From: Candidatus Glassbacteria bacterium
GTDB taxonomy: Bacteria > Gemmatimonadota > Glassbacteria > GWA2-58-10
DNA: 64,000 nucleotides
NCBI GenBank assembly: GCA_019456185.1
Contig: VRUH01000001.1
Coordinates: 80,927-144,926 of the forward strand
Direction of reading: 5' to 3'
The translations under genes were made by a program, and so were the position numbers. Positions 26,199 through 34,940 of this stretch are shown here, piece by piece. Under the pieces are notes generated by a model that did not search any database, was not told the origin of the DNA, and saw only the letters and a program-made list of their open reading frames with translations. How positions within the stretch are numbered: position 1 is the stretch's first letter; each line of letters starts with the position of its first letter.

Positions 26199-27625
26199 AC
26201 CGGCTGATCGTTTTTTGTCTCCTCATGCTGCCAGCGGCGGTTTCGTTCTCCTGCGCCTCGCACCAGGCGGAGGACCAGTCGCGCAGGGCGGCCCCTGCCC
26301 CCGATTCGACCGCGTCAGCGGATTCGGCTGGCCCGGCGAGTGAGGAACCGGTCCCGGCAATCGACTCCGCAGTTGACGCTGCCGCCGACGGATTGCCGCC
26401 TGATTCGGTAACTGCGCCGGTGATTATCGACACCGCGGCGGCCGGCGCCGATTCACTCCCGGCGGACACAACCGTTATCGCGGCGGACAGTCTGGCGGCC
26501 GAGGATTCTCTCGCTCCCCGGCCAACCGCCCGCATCCGTCCGCCGCCGGCGGAGGACAGCGCGGCAGCCGACACCGCCCTTCCGCCTCCGAATCCCCGCG
26601 CCCTGCGCTACAACGCCATCTACATCAGCAGCGGAGCAATCGCCAATGGCGAATTGATGGCGAAATATATCGAGAAGGCGAAGCGGTACAAGCTCGGCGG
26701 TTTCGTGATGGACATGAAGGACGACCGGGGCTACCTGTCCTGGCGCAGCGAGCATCCGGTGGCCCGGAAGATCGGTTCGGGCACCGGCCGCCTCAGCGAC
26801 CCGAACGAGCTGGTAAAGCTCCTCCACGACAACGGTCTGCTGGCCTGCGCGAGGGTGGTTGCATTCAAGGATCCTCTGCTGTCGCAATACGTCGAAAACG
26901 GTGCCTATCCGTACGCCGTGCTGGACAGCTCGACCGGGTTTCCCTGGGAGCAGGATAACGGGGAAACCTGGGCCAACATGATGGACGAGAGCATCCACGA
27001 GTATCTGATCGGTATTATCGCCGAACTGGTGGCTTTCGGTTTCGACCAGATCCAGCTCGACTATCTCCGCTTTCCCTCCGACGGGCCCACGGAGCGCTGT
27101 TTTTACCCTGTCGCGATTGATTCGCTGAACAAGGCCGAGGTGATAGGGCTGTTCCTCTCCAGGGTCAGGCAGGTGACTGATACTGCTGATGTTTCGCTGG
27201 CGGCCGACGTGTTCGGCTGGGTGCCCTGGCTGAAAAGAGATAAGAGCTACTGGATCGGCCAGGACTACGACGTGATCGCGAGCTGGGCGGATGTAATCTG
27301 CCCGATGCTGTATTCCTCGCACTTCCCGGAAGAATTCAAGGAGGAATTCGGACCGCTGCGGGCCTACTGGATAATCCGCGAGGGAACGGCCAGGAGTGTT
27401 TCGCGCAGCGGTCGCCGCAATACCGGGGTCCAGCCGTATATTCAGAGTTTCAATTACCGTTCGCCATATTACGGTCCGGACTACGTGCTGCAGCAAATGC
27501 AGGCCGCCATTGAGGGCGGTGGGGTCGGCTGGATCGCGTGGAATGCAAGAAGCGATTACTCAATGTTGTGGAAAGCACTGGAGAAATTTGAGACGCTTTC
27601 GCAGTGTAAGCTGGGAAATGAGTAA
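26195..27625 (+). CDS. DUF4015 glycoside-hydrolase-like lipoprotein
   Basis: A 476-aa lipoprotein. The start is TTG 26195, overlapping the bioA stop, with GGGAGG eight bases upstream; signal peptide with lipobox FSC. Residues about 25-135 are a low-complexity Ala/Pro/Asp/Ser linker with repeated DS pairs. From about residue 140 comes a DUF4015 (COG1306) domain: YNAIYISSGAIAN, GGFVMDMKDDRGYLSW, IQLDYLRFPSDG and VSLAADVFGW, the TIM-barrel-like fold of putative glycoside hydrolases. It probably acts on a polysaccharide or envelope glycan outside the inner membrane; substrate unknown. Overlap with bioA implies co-transcription, though the functions look unrelated. Confidence 0.85.
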   Translation: MNRLIVFCLLMLPAAVSFSCASHQAEDQSRRAAPAPDSTASADSAGPASEEPVPAIDSAVDAAADGLPPDSVTAPVIIDTAAAGADSLPADTTVIAADSLAAEDSLAPRPTARIRPPPAEDSAAADTALPPPNPRALRYNAIYISSGAIANGELMAKYIEKAKRYKLGGFVMDMKDDRGYLSWRSEHPVARKIGSGTGRLSDPNELVKLLHDNGLLACARVVAFKDPLLSQYVENGAYPYAVLDSSTGFPWEQDNGETWANMMDESIHEYLIGIIAELVAFGFDQIQLDYLRFPSDGPTERCFYPVAIDSLNKAEVIGLFLSRVRQVTDTADVSLAADVFGWVPWLKRDKSYWIGQDYDVIASWADVICPMLYSSHFPEEFKEEFGPLRAYWIIREGTARSVSRSGRRNTGVQPYIQSFNYRSPYYGPDYVLQQMQAAIEGGGVGWIAWNARSDYSMLWKALEKFETLSQCKLGNE

Positions 27626-27660
27626 AATTTTCCTCTTGGGTAGGAAAAAAATACCTGTTA

Positions 27661-27689
27661 TTGACGCGCTTGTTCTTGATAATTAAGAT
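27661..27689 (+). promoter_or_regulatory. Candidate sigma-70 promoter for the signalling cluster
   Basis: TTGACG, 17-base spacer, TAAGAT, in the 240-base gap ahead of the cheY-like gene. This gap also carries a small palindrome, GGCAC-A-GTGCC, near 27815. Prediction by eye. Confidence 0.4.
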
Positions 27690-27865
27690 CAAGGCATTTA
27701 GATTGAAATGCTTGCCGCCCCCCTGCCTTGAATTCGCGCAGGCGAGAGATGGCTGAAAACGGTAAATCCAGTAGCAGTTGAACGAAAGTTTAAGGCTTGA
27801 GGGAGTCCTGGCACAGTGCCTTCGTACCCGGCGGCGCTGCAAACAGGCTCTGAAGGGGGAACTGT

Positions 27866-28243
27866 ATATCTCTGAAGTTACTTGTCGTTGACGATTCGGC
27901 TACGATGCGCAGGATAATAATCAATACGCTGAAACGGAACAGACAAGAGGAAATCGTTGAGGCCGAGGATGGTGCGGACGCCTACGCGAAACTCGAAACC
28001 GAGAGCGGAATCGACTTTATCATCACCGACTGGAACATGCCGAACATGAGCGGCCTGGAATTTGTTAATAAGGTCAGGGGCGGCGATTTCAAGAAAATAC
28101 CGATCCTGATAGTAACCGCCAGGAGTATCAAGAAAGATATAATTGAAGCGATAAAAGCCGGCGTGAACAGTTACATCGTCAAGCCGTTCACCCGGGTGAC
28201 GCAACAGGAAAAAACGGACAAAATCCTGGAGAGTCTGAGCTGA
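27866..28243 (+). CDS. CheY-like single-domain response regulator with non-canonical start
   Basis: A receiver domain of about 125 aa, close to CheY. The acidic pocket is KLLVVDDSATMRR, the phospho-acceptor is Asp55 in ITDWNMPNMSG, with VTARS and the Lys in IVKPF completing the switch. The first ATG in frame (27905) would cut off the acidic Asp pair and strand one. The frame is closed upstream by TGA at 27851, and between them there is no ATG, GTG or TTG. AAGGGGG at 27853-27859 sits six bases before ATA 27866 and twelve before CTG 27872, so one of these is probably the start; I placed it at ATA. Expected role: flagellar motor switching or signalling to the proteins downstream. Confidence 0.8.
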   Translation: MSLKLLVVDDSATMRRIIINTLKRNRQEEIVEAEDGADAYAKLETESGIDFIITDWNMPNMSGLEFVNKVRGGDFKKIPILIVTARSIKKDIIEAIKAGVNSYIVKPFTRVTQQEKTDKILESLS

Positions 28244-28283
28244 GCAATACGGAGCCGGTTTCATTAACTAGCGGTTGAAAGTT

Positions 28284-29993
28284 ATGGACAGCATTCTGAT
28301 CACAGACCAGGAAGTCGGGAAATTCGAACAGCGCGAAGACGGCGTGTACATGTCGATATACTCCGACACCAAGGATAATTTCACCTACGAGGACGTGCGC
28401 CGCGAGATTATCCGTAAGGGTGTTGTCAACGGGGATTTCAATGCGGTCCGCAAAGTTTACGAGGAAGCAACCGGCGAGCCCCAGAAGATTGCTGAATATT
28501 TCGAGCGCTACGATACGCTGAAAGACAAATATATCAGCGTCAGTATCTCCGACAATGAGATGGAAGCCTACCTTTCACTGGGTGTCCCCGAGGGCCTGGC
28601 CGAGATTACTGTCAACGACGTACTCTACAAGCTGTACGAGTACGGGGTGGAGAAGGGAATCGACGAGAAACTGATCGTAAAACTGCTCAAGGCAGGCCAG
28701 CCGGTGCGAAACGCCGTTGTGGCCAAGGGTAAGAATGTAGTCAACGGCAAGGATGCAAACATCAAGATTCTGATCGATCTGGACAAGTCCGCCAAGCCGG
28801 TTATCACCGATGAGGGCTCGGTGGACTTCCGCAACATCAATCTGATCAAAATTGTCGACAAGGATCAGCTGCTGGCGGTCAAGGAACCGGTTACCGAGGG
28901 CGAGGACGGATTCGCGGTCACCGGCCGGATAGTGGAAGCCAGGCCCGGCGAAGATCTCCTGATGCCCCGCGGCAAGAACACTTACCTTTCAGAAGACGGC
29001 CTTCAGCTCTTCTCCTCGTTGATCGGCAACGTTTTTCTCGAAAGTGAAGCGCTCACCGTGGAGAACGTCTATATCGTCAAGGGCAATGTCGATTTCTCCA
29101 CCGGCAACATCTCCTATCCAGGAGACGTGGTTATCAACGGGGACGTCAAAGCCGATTTCAGCGTTCACGCCGAGGGCAATATCGTTGTGCGCGGAACAGT
29201 CGAAGCCGCCGAGCTGGTCTCCACCAACGGCAGCGTGGAAGTCAAGAAGGGTATAATCGGAACCCAGCAGGAAAAGAAAGCCAAGATCGTGGCCGGTAAC
29301 CACGTAAAGGCGCTCTTTATCCAGGAAGCCGTGGTCAGTTCCGGCAAGGATATCGAGGTCGGCAGTTATATTCTCAACAGTTCGATTCATGCCGAGCGTG
29401 ACGTAGTGGCTGTGCGCGACAGAGGGATGATCGCCAGCAGTAACGTGTTCAGCGGAAATTGCGTCCGCGCCAAGAATATCGGTTCGATCAGCGATACCAA
29501 GACTCAGGTCAAAGTCGGCAAGATCGTCAAGGGCGACGTGGAATTCAAAGCCAAGCAGCTTGATGAGGAACTGGAAGTATTTATCGAGGAAGAAAAGCAG
29601 ATTCGCAAGCGGATGGAATTTCTGGAACTGCTCAAAAAACGCCTGCCCCAGTTCCCTCCCGAAAAGGAAAAGGAACTGGTCGTTACTATCAAGAAAAACA
29701 AAAAGCTGGAAAAAATCAGGGAAGATATCATTACCGAGAAAAAAGATTTCGAATCAAAGTTTACCGACCAGTTCGGTTTCGAGCGCAAGATTTACGTGCT
29801 CCAGACCCTGTGGCCCGGCGTCCTGGTCGGAGTAAACGACCAGGTGCGCAAGATAGATGCCCGGCAGAGGCGGGTGGTAGTCGTACTCGATGAAGACCAG
29901 ATCGAAATGAAGCGGCTGATTATGAAGGAAGCAACCGGCGGGAAATCGGATATCGAGGAAGAAGATGAGGAGGAAGAGGGTAAGGGTGAGTGA
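28284..29993 (+). CDS. FapA (DUF342) family protein
   Basis: A 569-aa FapA-family protein. The central part (about residues 230-400) is a repetitive right-handed beta-helix with lines such as NVYIVKGNVDFSTGNI, GDVVINGDVKADFSVHAEGNIVV and VKKGIIG, typical of DUF342/FapA polymer-forming-like domains. It is followed by a long charged coiled coil (about 420-500) and ends in an acidic tail rich in Glu. ATG 28284 is taken; TTG 28275 is nine bases upstream. In several phyla such proteins sit beside chemotaxis and flagellar genes, as here between a CheY-like protein and a two-component system, and may bind membranes or organise signalling complexes. Function inferred from context. Confidence 0.85.
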   Translation: MDSILITDQEVGKFEQREDGVYMSIYSDTKDNFTYEDVRREIIRKGVVNGDFNAVRKVYEEATGEPQKIAEYFERYDTLKDKYISVSISDNEMEAYLSLGVPEGLAEITVNDVLYKLYEYGVEKGIDEKLIVKLLKAGQPVRNAVVAKGKNVVNGKDANIKILIDLDKSAKPVITDEGSVDFRNINLIKIVDKDQLLAVKEPVTEGEDGFAVTGRIVEARPGEDLLMPRGKNTYLSEDGLQLFSSLIGNVFLESEALTVENVYIVKGNVDFSTGNISYPGDVVINGDVKADFSVHAEGNIVVRGTVEAAELVSTNGSVEVKKGIIGTQQEKKAKIVAGNHVKALFIQEAVVSSGKDIEVGSYILNSSIHAERDVVAVRDRGMIASSNVFSGNCVRAKNIGSISDTKTQVKVGKIVKGDVEFKAKQLDEELEVFIEEEKQIRKRMEFLELLKKRLPQFPPEKEKELVVTIKKNKKLEKIREDIITEKKDFESKFTDQFGFERKIYVLQTLWPGVLVGVNDQVRKIDARQRRVVVVLDEDQIEMKRLIMKEATGGKSDIEEEDEEEEGKGE

Positions 29994-30056
29994 GGAAGAG
30001 TGATCAGCCGTGCAGCTGCCCGCCACCGGGGCTAACATCAGCAGGCTTGACACGGA

Positions 30057-30725
30057 ATGTCTGAGGAAAACGTTCTACTTATAGACAGTGAATTGCTGAC
30101 CAGGGATCTGCTCGGAAACCATTTTAAACACATGGGTTTCAAGGTCTTCGCCGTGGATAACTCGTCGGCCGCCTTAAAGCTGATCCCGCAGTCCAGGTTC
30201 CACCTGGCGGTGATCAGCGAAAAAGTGGGCGACAAATCATTGCAGGAGATTGTCTCCTGCCTGCGAACCCACGACGCCGACTCGCTGGTGTTCCTGGTGA
30301 CTTCCCGGGCACGTGATGCCGGTTACCTTGAAAGCCGGTGCCTCTACGAATCGATTGTCAAACCGTTCCGCCTGGAAGAAGTCAGCGTCAAATTCCATCA
30401 CGCGGTGGAAAATATCTCGTTGCGACGCGCCTTGCGGGCCAGTGTGGATCAAGTGCGGAAACTGAAAAGTGAGCTCGCGGCATACGGGGACGCGGCGGAA
30501 GAAGTCGCGATTCCGGAATTGGCCGAACTGAAAGCGGAGGGTGCCGGAAACGGCAGGGAGGGGACTGACACTGTATCAAGCCCTGGCAAGGATAATATGG
30601 TTGAATCCGACTCAGAGGACGACGTATTCGAGAAGATTCGGAAACTCGATGTTTTGCGTAACGCCGGAATCTTGACCTCCGGCGAGTTCAACAGGAAAAA
30701 GAAAGAACTGCTGGACAGGATATGA
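30057..30725 (+). CDS. Degenerate receiver protein with C-terminal SHOCT-like tail
   Basis: A 222-aa protein. The first 120 residues follow a receiver fold (VLLIDSELLTRDLL, IVKPFRLEEVSVKF), but the phospho-acceptor position reads LAVISEKVGD, with Ser where Asp is expected. After a short helical stretch and a disordered, acidic linker, the last 34 residues (EKIRKLDVLRNAGILTSGEF) match a SHOCT-type oligomerisation motif. The histidine kinase gene starts within its stop codon (ATGA), so the two are coupled. It may act as an unphosphorylated adaptor for the kinase or activator next door. Confidence 0.75.
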   Translation: MSEENVLLIDSELLTRDLLGNHFKHMGFKVFAVDNSSAALKLIPQSRFHLAVISEKVGDKSLQEIVSCLRTHDADSLVFLVTSRARDAGYLESRCLYESIVKPFRLEEVSVKFHHAVENISLRRALRASVDQVRKLKSELAAYGDAAEEVAIPELAELKAEGAGNGREGTDTVSSPGKDNMVESDSEDDVFEKIRKLDVLRNAGILTSGEFNRKKKELLDRI

Positions 30726-31855
30726 ACTCAGGACAAAATGAAAGCGGCACGAGGGCGCTCTCCACGGTTCTCGATAACTGCATGAGTTGCGCTCTGGAAA
30801 ATGTGGCCTGCGGTATCCTGGCGGTAGATTCCGAAGGCGCAGTTGTGCTGTTCAATCGCGCTGCCGAGAACCTCACGGGATACGACCGTCAGGACGTGGT
30901 GGGCCGCCCATACGGCGAGCTGCCGTTTCTCGTGGAAGACACCGGAGCCGGCGCCCTGTTCGAGAGAATCAGCGCTGGACCATCCGAAGAGCGGGAGGAG
31001 AAAAAGCTCAGCACTGGGGACGGCCGCGGGATTCCGGTCGAATCGCTGATCCGTCCGGTTCGCAACGATGATGGAGAACTGGTGGGGGCGCTGGAAATCT
31101 TCACCGACCTTTCGGCGATCAAGGAGCTGCGCGAAGAGGTCTCGCGTTCCCGCACGCTGAGCGCCCTGGGCGAGATGAGCGCCAACGTAGCTCACGAAAT
31201 CCGTAATCCGCTGGGCAGTATCGGCGGATTCGCGGCTCTGCTCGAAAGGGACCTCGAGGATGACGATCCGCGGCGGAACCTGGTGAAGAAGATAATTGAG
31301 GGTGTGGCCAGCCTGGACAAAATTGCCACCAACCTGCTGATCTTCACCCGCCCGATTAAAGCCGACCTTCGCCAGACCGACCTCGGCCAGTATGTCAACG
31401 AAGTGCTGGCGTATCTGGAAATGGAGATCGAGAGCCGGACTTTGCCTGTGCGAATCCAGCGTAATTTTCCCAGTGGACCGCTGAATTCCAAAATCGATCC
31501 CAGCCTGATGCAGCAGGTGCTGCTCAACATTTTCCAGAACGGTCTTCACGCGATGCGCGACAAGGGAGGCTGCTTGACAGTCCGGCTGGCGAAGCGCAGA
31601 AACGGAGGGCGCGAACGTGTGGAAAGTCTGCCGGAGGAGATGATCGAGTTGCTGATTGAAGACGAGGGGGTGGGGATGAGCGAGGAAGTGCGCCAGAAAA
31701 TATTCAACCCGTTTTTCACCACCCGCGAGGATGGGACCGGCCTGGGCCTGGCTATCAGCAAGAAAATGATCCAGGAGCAGAACGGGGTGATCCGGGTCGA
31801 CAGTCAGCCTGATTCGGGTACCAAGATAACCATATTGTTACCTTACTGTCCTTAA
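30722..31855 (+). CDS. PAS-domain sensor histidine kinase (AtoS/NtrB-like)
   Basis: A 377-aa kinase without a membrane segment, so it senses in the cytoplasm. Residues about 20-130 form a PAS domain (GILAVDSEGAVVLFNRAAENLTGY). The HisKA box is NVAHEIRNPLGSIGGF with phospho-His158. The HATPase domain follows with an N box (QNGLHAMRDKGG), G1 (DEGVGM), F box (FNPFFTTREDGTGLGLAI) and G2. The layout matches kinases that pair with NtrC-type activators, and its partner is encoded 15 bases downstream. It likely reports flagellar assembly state or a cytoplasmic signal, like FlgS or FleS; inferred from position. Confidence 0.92.
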   Translation: MNSGQNESGTRALSTVLDNCMSCALENVACGILAVDSEGAVVLFNRAAENLTGYDRQDVVGRPYGELPFLVEDTGAGALFERISAGPSEEREEKKLSTGDGRGIPVESLIRPVRNDDGELVGALEIFTDLSAIKELREEVSRSRTLSALGEMSANVAHEIRNPLGSIGGFAALLERDLEDDDPRRNLVKKIIEGVASLDKIATNLLIFTRPIKADLRQTDLGQYVNEVLAYLEMEIESRTLPVRIQRNFPSGPLNSKIDPSLMQQVLLNIFQNGLHAMRDKGGCLTVRLAKRRNGGRERVESLPEEMIELLIEDEGVGMSEEVRQKIFNPFFTTREDGTGLGLAISKKMIQEQNGVIRVDSQPDSGTKITILLPYCP

Positions 31856-31869
31856 AAGAAGGGGTATGT

Positions 31870-33264
31870 ATGGATTTCAAGAGAATCCTGGTCGTTGACG
31901 ACGAGCCCCTGATGCGGGATTTTCTTGTCGAGACGCTGCAGCGTAAGAAATACGTGGTCGACGCTGTCGGCAACGGCTCCCAGGCGATTGAAAAGGTCAA
32001 GGGCGAGCATTACGACCTGGTGATCAGTGATATCCGTATGCCTGAAGTGAGCGGGATGGAAGTGCTGGAGGATGTAAAGAAGAACAACCCGGAAACCGAA
32101 GTCGTGATGATTACCGCGTTCGGCACGATTGAAAACGCCGTGGGCGCGATGAAGATAGGCGCCTACGATTACATCACCAAACCGTTCAGCGCCGATGAGA
32201 TCGAGATCGTGGTCGACCGCGCGCTCGAACGCCAGCAGCTTCGCGACGAGAACCGCAATCTGCGTAACGACAACAACCAGTTGCGTAATCAGCTCAAGGA
32301 AAAATACACGTTCAGCTCGATTGTCGGCGTCAGCGATGTAATGCGCGAGGTATATGACAAAATCGAAATGATCGCGCCCAGCAAGGCGACCGTGCTGATC
32401 CTGGGCGAAAGCGGAACCGGTAAGGAACTGGTGGCCCGGGCGATCCACTACAACAGTGACCGCCAGAACAGGCCTTTTATCAAGGTCAACTGTGCCGCCC
32501 TGCCCGAAAGCCTGATGGAGAGCGAACTGTTCGGCCATGAGAGAGGCGCTTTTACCGGCGCGATCCGCACAACCAAGGGCCGTTTCGAGCTGGCGAACAC
32601 GGGATCTCTGCTGCTGGACGAAGTAGGCGAACTGTCGCTGCCCCTGCAGTCCAAGCTGCTGCGCGTGCTGCAGGAGCGGGAGTTCGAGCGGGTGGGCAAC
32701 CCCAACCCGTTCAGTGTTGATGTCCGGGTGATCGCTACCACCAACCGCGACCTGAAGGTAGAGATTAAGGAAGGCAACTTCCGCGAGGACCTGTTCTACC
32801 GGCTGAATGTCGTGCCGATCCTCCTGCCTCCCCTGCGCGACCGTAAGGAGGATATCGCTCTGCTGGCCGATCATTTCATGCGCAAGTACTGCGAGGAAAA
32901 CAGCCGTGTTATCAGCGGGATCAACGATACGGCCATGAATAAACTGATGGCCCAGGACTGGCCGGGTAACGTCCGTGAACTCGAAAACCATATCGAGCGC
33001 GCGGTTGTTCTCTGCCGCGAAGAGGAACTCGATGATCGCCATTTCAGCTTCGAACTCGAAAGTGGAGACTCCGGCGGCATCGGCAGCCTCGACGGGGTGG
33101 GGCCGGGAGTAACGCTCAAAGAAATGGAAAAGCAGTTGATCCTCTCCACGTTGACCAGTGAAAAAAACAACCGGACCCGGGCCAGTGAAGTCCTCGGTAT
33201 CAGTGTCCGCACCCTGCGCAACAAGCTGAACGAGTATTCCGGGGAAGGTGTCAAGATACCGTAA
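31870..33264 (+). CDS. Sigma-54-dependent NtrC-family response regulator (probable flagellar activator)
   Basis: A 464-aa activator. Receiver domain at residues 1-120 with acidic DDEP, phospho-Asp54 in ISDIRMP and Lys in ITKPF. AAA+ domain at about 150-390 with Walker A GESGTGKE, the sigma-54-contact loop ERGAFTGA, and Walker B LLLDEVGEL. A Fis-type helix-turn-helix closes the protein (RASEVLGISVRTLRNKL). It drives open-complex formation at sigma-54 promoters once phosphorylated by the kinase encoded just upstream. A near-consensus sigma-54 promoter precedes flgB at 34335, making it the likely master activator of the flagellar operon, as FlgR or FleR do elsewhere. Confidence 0.95.
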   Translation: MDFKRILVVDDEPLMRDFLVETLQRKKYVVDAVGNGSQAIEKVKGEHYDLVISDIRMPEVSGMEVLEDVKKNNPETEVVMITAFGTIENAVGAMKIGAYDYITKPFSADEIEIVVDRALERQQLRDENRNLRNDNNQLRNQLKEKYTFSSIVGVSDVMREVYDKIEMIAPSKATVLILGESGTGKELVARAIHYNSDRQNRPFIKVNCAALPESLMESELFGHERGAFTGAIRTTKGRFELANTGSLLLDEVGELSLPLQSKLLRVLQEREFERVGNPNPFSVDVRVIATTNRDLKVEIKEGNFREDLFYRLNVVPILLPPLRDRKEDIALLADHFMRKYCEENSRVISGINDTAMNKLMAQDWPGNVRELENHIERAVVLCREEELDDRHFSFELESGDSGGIGSLDGVGPGVTLKEMEKQLILSTLTSEKNNRTRASEVLGISVRTLRNKLNEYSGEGVKIP

Positions 33265-33285
33265 TCTTCAGCCGGTTCACAGTAG

Positions 33286-33521
33286 TTGCAGCAGGCCAAT
33301 CAGCTGCTCGATGAAGCCGAGAGTAAGCTGTGCAGCTTGAATAAAGTGTTTAATCTTTTCAAATCCGCTGGAAGCGATAGTGCCGGAGAACTAGAAAAAA
33401 AGAAACGGGCCCGCGGACTTTCGATCCGAGCGCGACCATGAAGGACAGGGAAGAACGCCAGCTGGTTGCCGACGAGATCGGGGGGAATTTCAGTGAAAAA
33501 AAGAAAAACTGGCTTCTGTAA
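33286..33521 (+). pseudogene. Possible remnant: two short overlapping reading frames
   Basis: TTG 33286 to TGA 33441 encodes 51 aa beginning LQQANQLLDEAESKLCSLN, a helical, gene-like composition. Its stop overlaps an ATG (33438) of a 27-codon frame ending at 33521 (MKDREERQLVADEIGGNF). Both are charged and helical and are followed by a hairpin. They could be a small coupled gene pair or the frame-shifted remains of a short flagellar protein such as an FlgN-like chaperone. Evidence is weak. Confidence 0.25.
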
Positions 33522-33540
33522 GCTCCGGACGACAGTTAAG

Positions 33541-33580
33541 AGCCCGTGCAGCCTTATTCAGGACGCGCGGGCTTTATCGT
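33541..33580 (+). terminator. Probable terminator at end of signalling operon
   Basis: AGCCCGTGC and GCGCGGGCT form a 9-bp stem (one G-T pair) with a 15-base loop, followed by TTATCGTTTT on the forward strand. It lies between converging genes. Confidence 0.5.
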
Positions 33581-33592
33581 TTTACTGGCTGC

Positions 33593-34000
33593 TTATTTCT
33601 TTTTCCTGGCTGATCCCGGTTTGGCCGGTTTATATGCGCCGGAAGTATCCTTGACTATCTGCTTTTTCTCCACCGCGGCTTTCAGATGAGGGTACAGGTT
33701 CTGAACCCTGGTCCCGATTATCTGGGCGATCCGGGGTGGCCTGATTCCGCCGGGATGTTGCTTGATAACGTTGTGGATCCGCTTCTTGATATCCATCATT
33801 CTTTTACCGCGCTGCCTGCCTTCGTCGAATTTGCCTTCGAGTAACTCCGCCAGCTTGTCCACCCGTTCTGTCAGACTATCAATTTTGCGTTCCAGGCTGC
33901 TCTCGGTTGGCAAGTTGCCTTTGTAAGCTCCGGCTAGTTCTTTCATGTTTTTGACGATATCCTCCACACCTGCCAAGAAAATTGTCATCATGTCGTTCAT
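33593..34000 (-). CDS. Hypothetical protein, coiled coil plus winged-helix-like tail
   Basis: A 135-aa reverse-strand protein. The N-terminal half is helical with a coiled coil (LERKIDSLTERVDKLAELLE). The C-terminal half (IHNVIKQHPGGIRPPRIAQI, then LYPHLKAAVEKKQIVKDTSG) looks like a winged helix-turn-helix of the kind found in small DNA-binding regulators, and it ends in a very basic tail (PAKPGSARKKK). A GGAGGG lies ten bases before ATG 34000. Probably a DNA-binding protein; target unknown. It converges with the signalling operon and diverges from the flagellar operon. Confidence 0.7.
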   Translation of the reverse strand: MNDMMTIFLAGVEDIVKNMKELAGAYKGNLPTESSLERKIDSLTERVDKLAELLEGKFDEGRQRGKRMMDIKKRIHNVIKQHPGGIRPPRIAQIIGTRVQNLYPHLKAAVEKKQIVKDTSGAYKPAKPGSARKKK

Positions 34001-34334
34001 TGCTGATCCACCCTCCTGAATAATAGTATTCCTTGTTTGAGTGAATTTGAATTCATGGGAACGTGTACATTGAAATGAAATGATGCGGCGCGGTTTCCCG
34101 GCACGGAGCCGTTACTAGACAAAATAACAGGAGGGAAGAAACTGTGCAAGGCAGAAAACTATAAAATAATTTATTGTTTATGATTTGGTAACCGGGGAGG
34201 CGGCAAAATCTGTCGTGACAGTTAAGATGTGCATAATTCTTGATGATAATCGAGCAAGGCAATCGGTGTAGCCTGCACCTTGAGGCGCGGCGGGATTAAC
34301 CGGGAGCCGGGCGTTGGTGAGCCTGATTTATCAC
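34001..34334. other. Intergenic region ahead of the flagellar operon
   Basis: About 330 bases without a supported gene, AT-rich in the middle. It contains a small palindrome, CTGTC-GT-GACAG (34210-34221), which could be an activator site upstream of the sigma-54 promoter. A 69-codon reverse frame here has no family features. Confidence 0.4.
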
Positions 34335-34350
34335 TGGCATGGATGTTGCA
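34335..34350 (+). promoter_or_regulatory. Sigma-54 promoter of the flagellar operon
   Basis: TGGCATGGATGTTGCA matches the sigma-54 consensus TGGCAC-G-N4-TTGCA at every defined position but one, with exact -24/-12 spacing. It lies 144 bases before flgB, and the NtrC-type activator gene is just upstream. Confidence 0.75.
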
Positions 34351-34493
34351 ACTTCCCGGCCACAGAGAAATTTCAACCGGCCGGACAGGATCTTCTGCGG
34401 CGCGGATATGCGCGCGCAAAGTACCACCAGCCAACAATCTCTGGCACTGACAGTTGCAGCGGCACGACTCACGGCTGCCGGGAGAATGTACGC

Positions 34494-34919
34494 ATGCTGA
34501 ATAAATTTCTGTTCGAGCAAACTAATTTGCCGCTTCTGCATAAGGGTCTCGATACCTATGCCCTCCGCCAGCAGGCTTCAGCCCACAATATCGCTAATGT
34601 CAACACGCACGGTTTCAGGCGGATGGAGGTTAAGTTCGAGGAGGAGCTGCGCAAGGCGCTCAAGATCGAAAACGGCATCAACGCTAAGATGACCGACCGG
34701 AACCATTTCAAGATCGGCGCCGGAACGCTCGACCAGGTCGAGCCGGTTGTCTATATGCCCACTGACGATGAGCTGCATTCCGGTATCAACAACGTGGATA
34801 TCGACGTGGAAATGGTCAGGCTGGCCAAGGCCCAGTTATCGTTTGATTTCGCCGCGCGGATGAGCAACCGTACGTTCAGCGGACTGCGCAGCGCAATTCG
34901 CGGAGACGTTTCCTCATGA
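34494..34919 (+). CDS. flgB: Flagellar basal-body rod protein FlgB
   Basis: A 141-aa proximal rod protein. The N-terminal helix and the rod signature ALRQQASAHNIANVNTHGFRR are typical, as is the C-terminal helix region (VDIDVEMVRLAKAQLSFDFAA) that packs against the N-terminal helix in rod and hook proteins. ATG 34494 is chosen because GGGAG lies upstream and residue one aligns with the family; the frame extends 60 codons further without rod-protein features. It is exported by the flagellar type III system. First gene of the flagellar operon. Confidence 0.93.
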   Translation: MLNKFLFEQTNLPLLHKGLDTYALRQQASAHNIANVNTHGFRRMEVKFEEELRKALKIENGINAKMTDRNHFKIGAGTLDQVEPVVYMPTDDELHSGINNVDIDVEMVRLAKAQLSFDFAARMSNRTFSGLRSAIRGDVSS

Positions 34920-34940
34920 ACAATTCGACGGAGTAACTAG

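Noticed and set aside
34053..34262. 69-codon reverse frame in the flagellar intergenic region
   Set aside because: Cys/His/Phe-rich translation without family features, in AT-rich non-coding DNA.
34442..34458. Second sigma-54-like box (TGGCAC...TTGCA) ahead of flgB
   Set aside because: The distance between the GG and GC elements is one base too long; the box at 34335 has the exact spacing.
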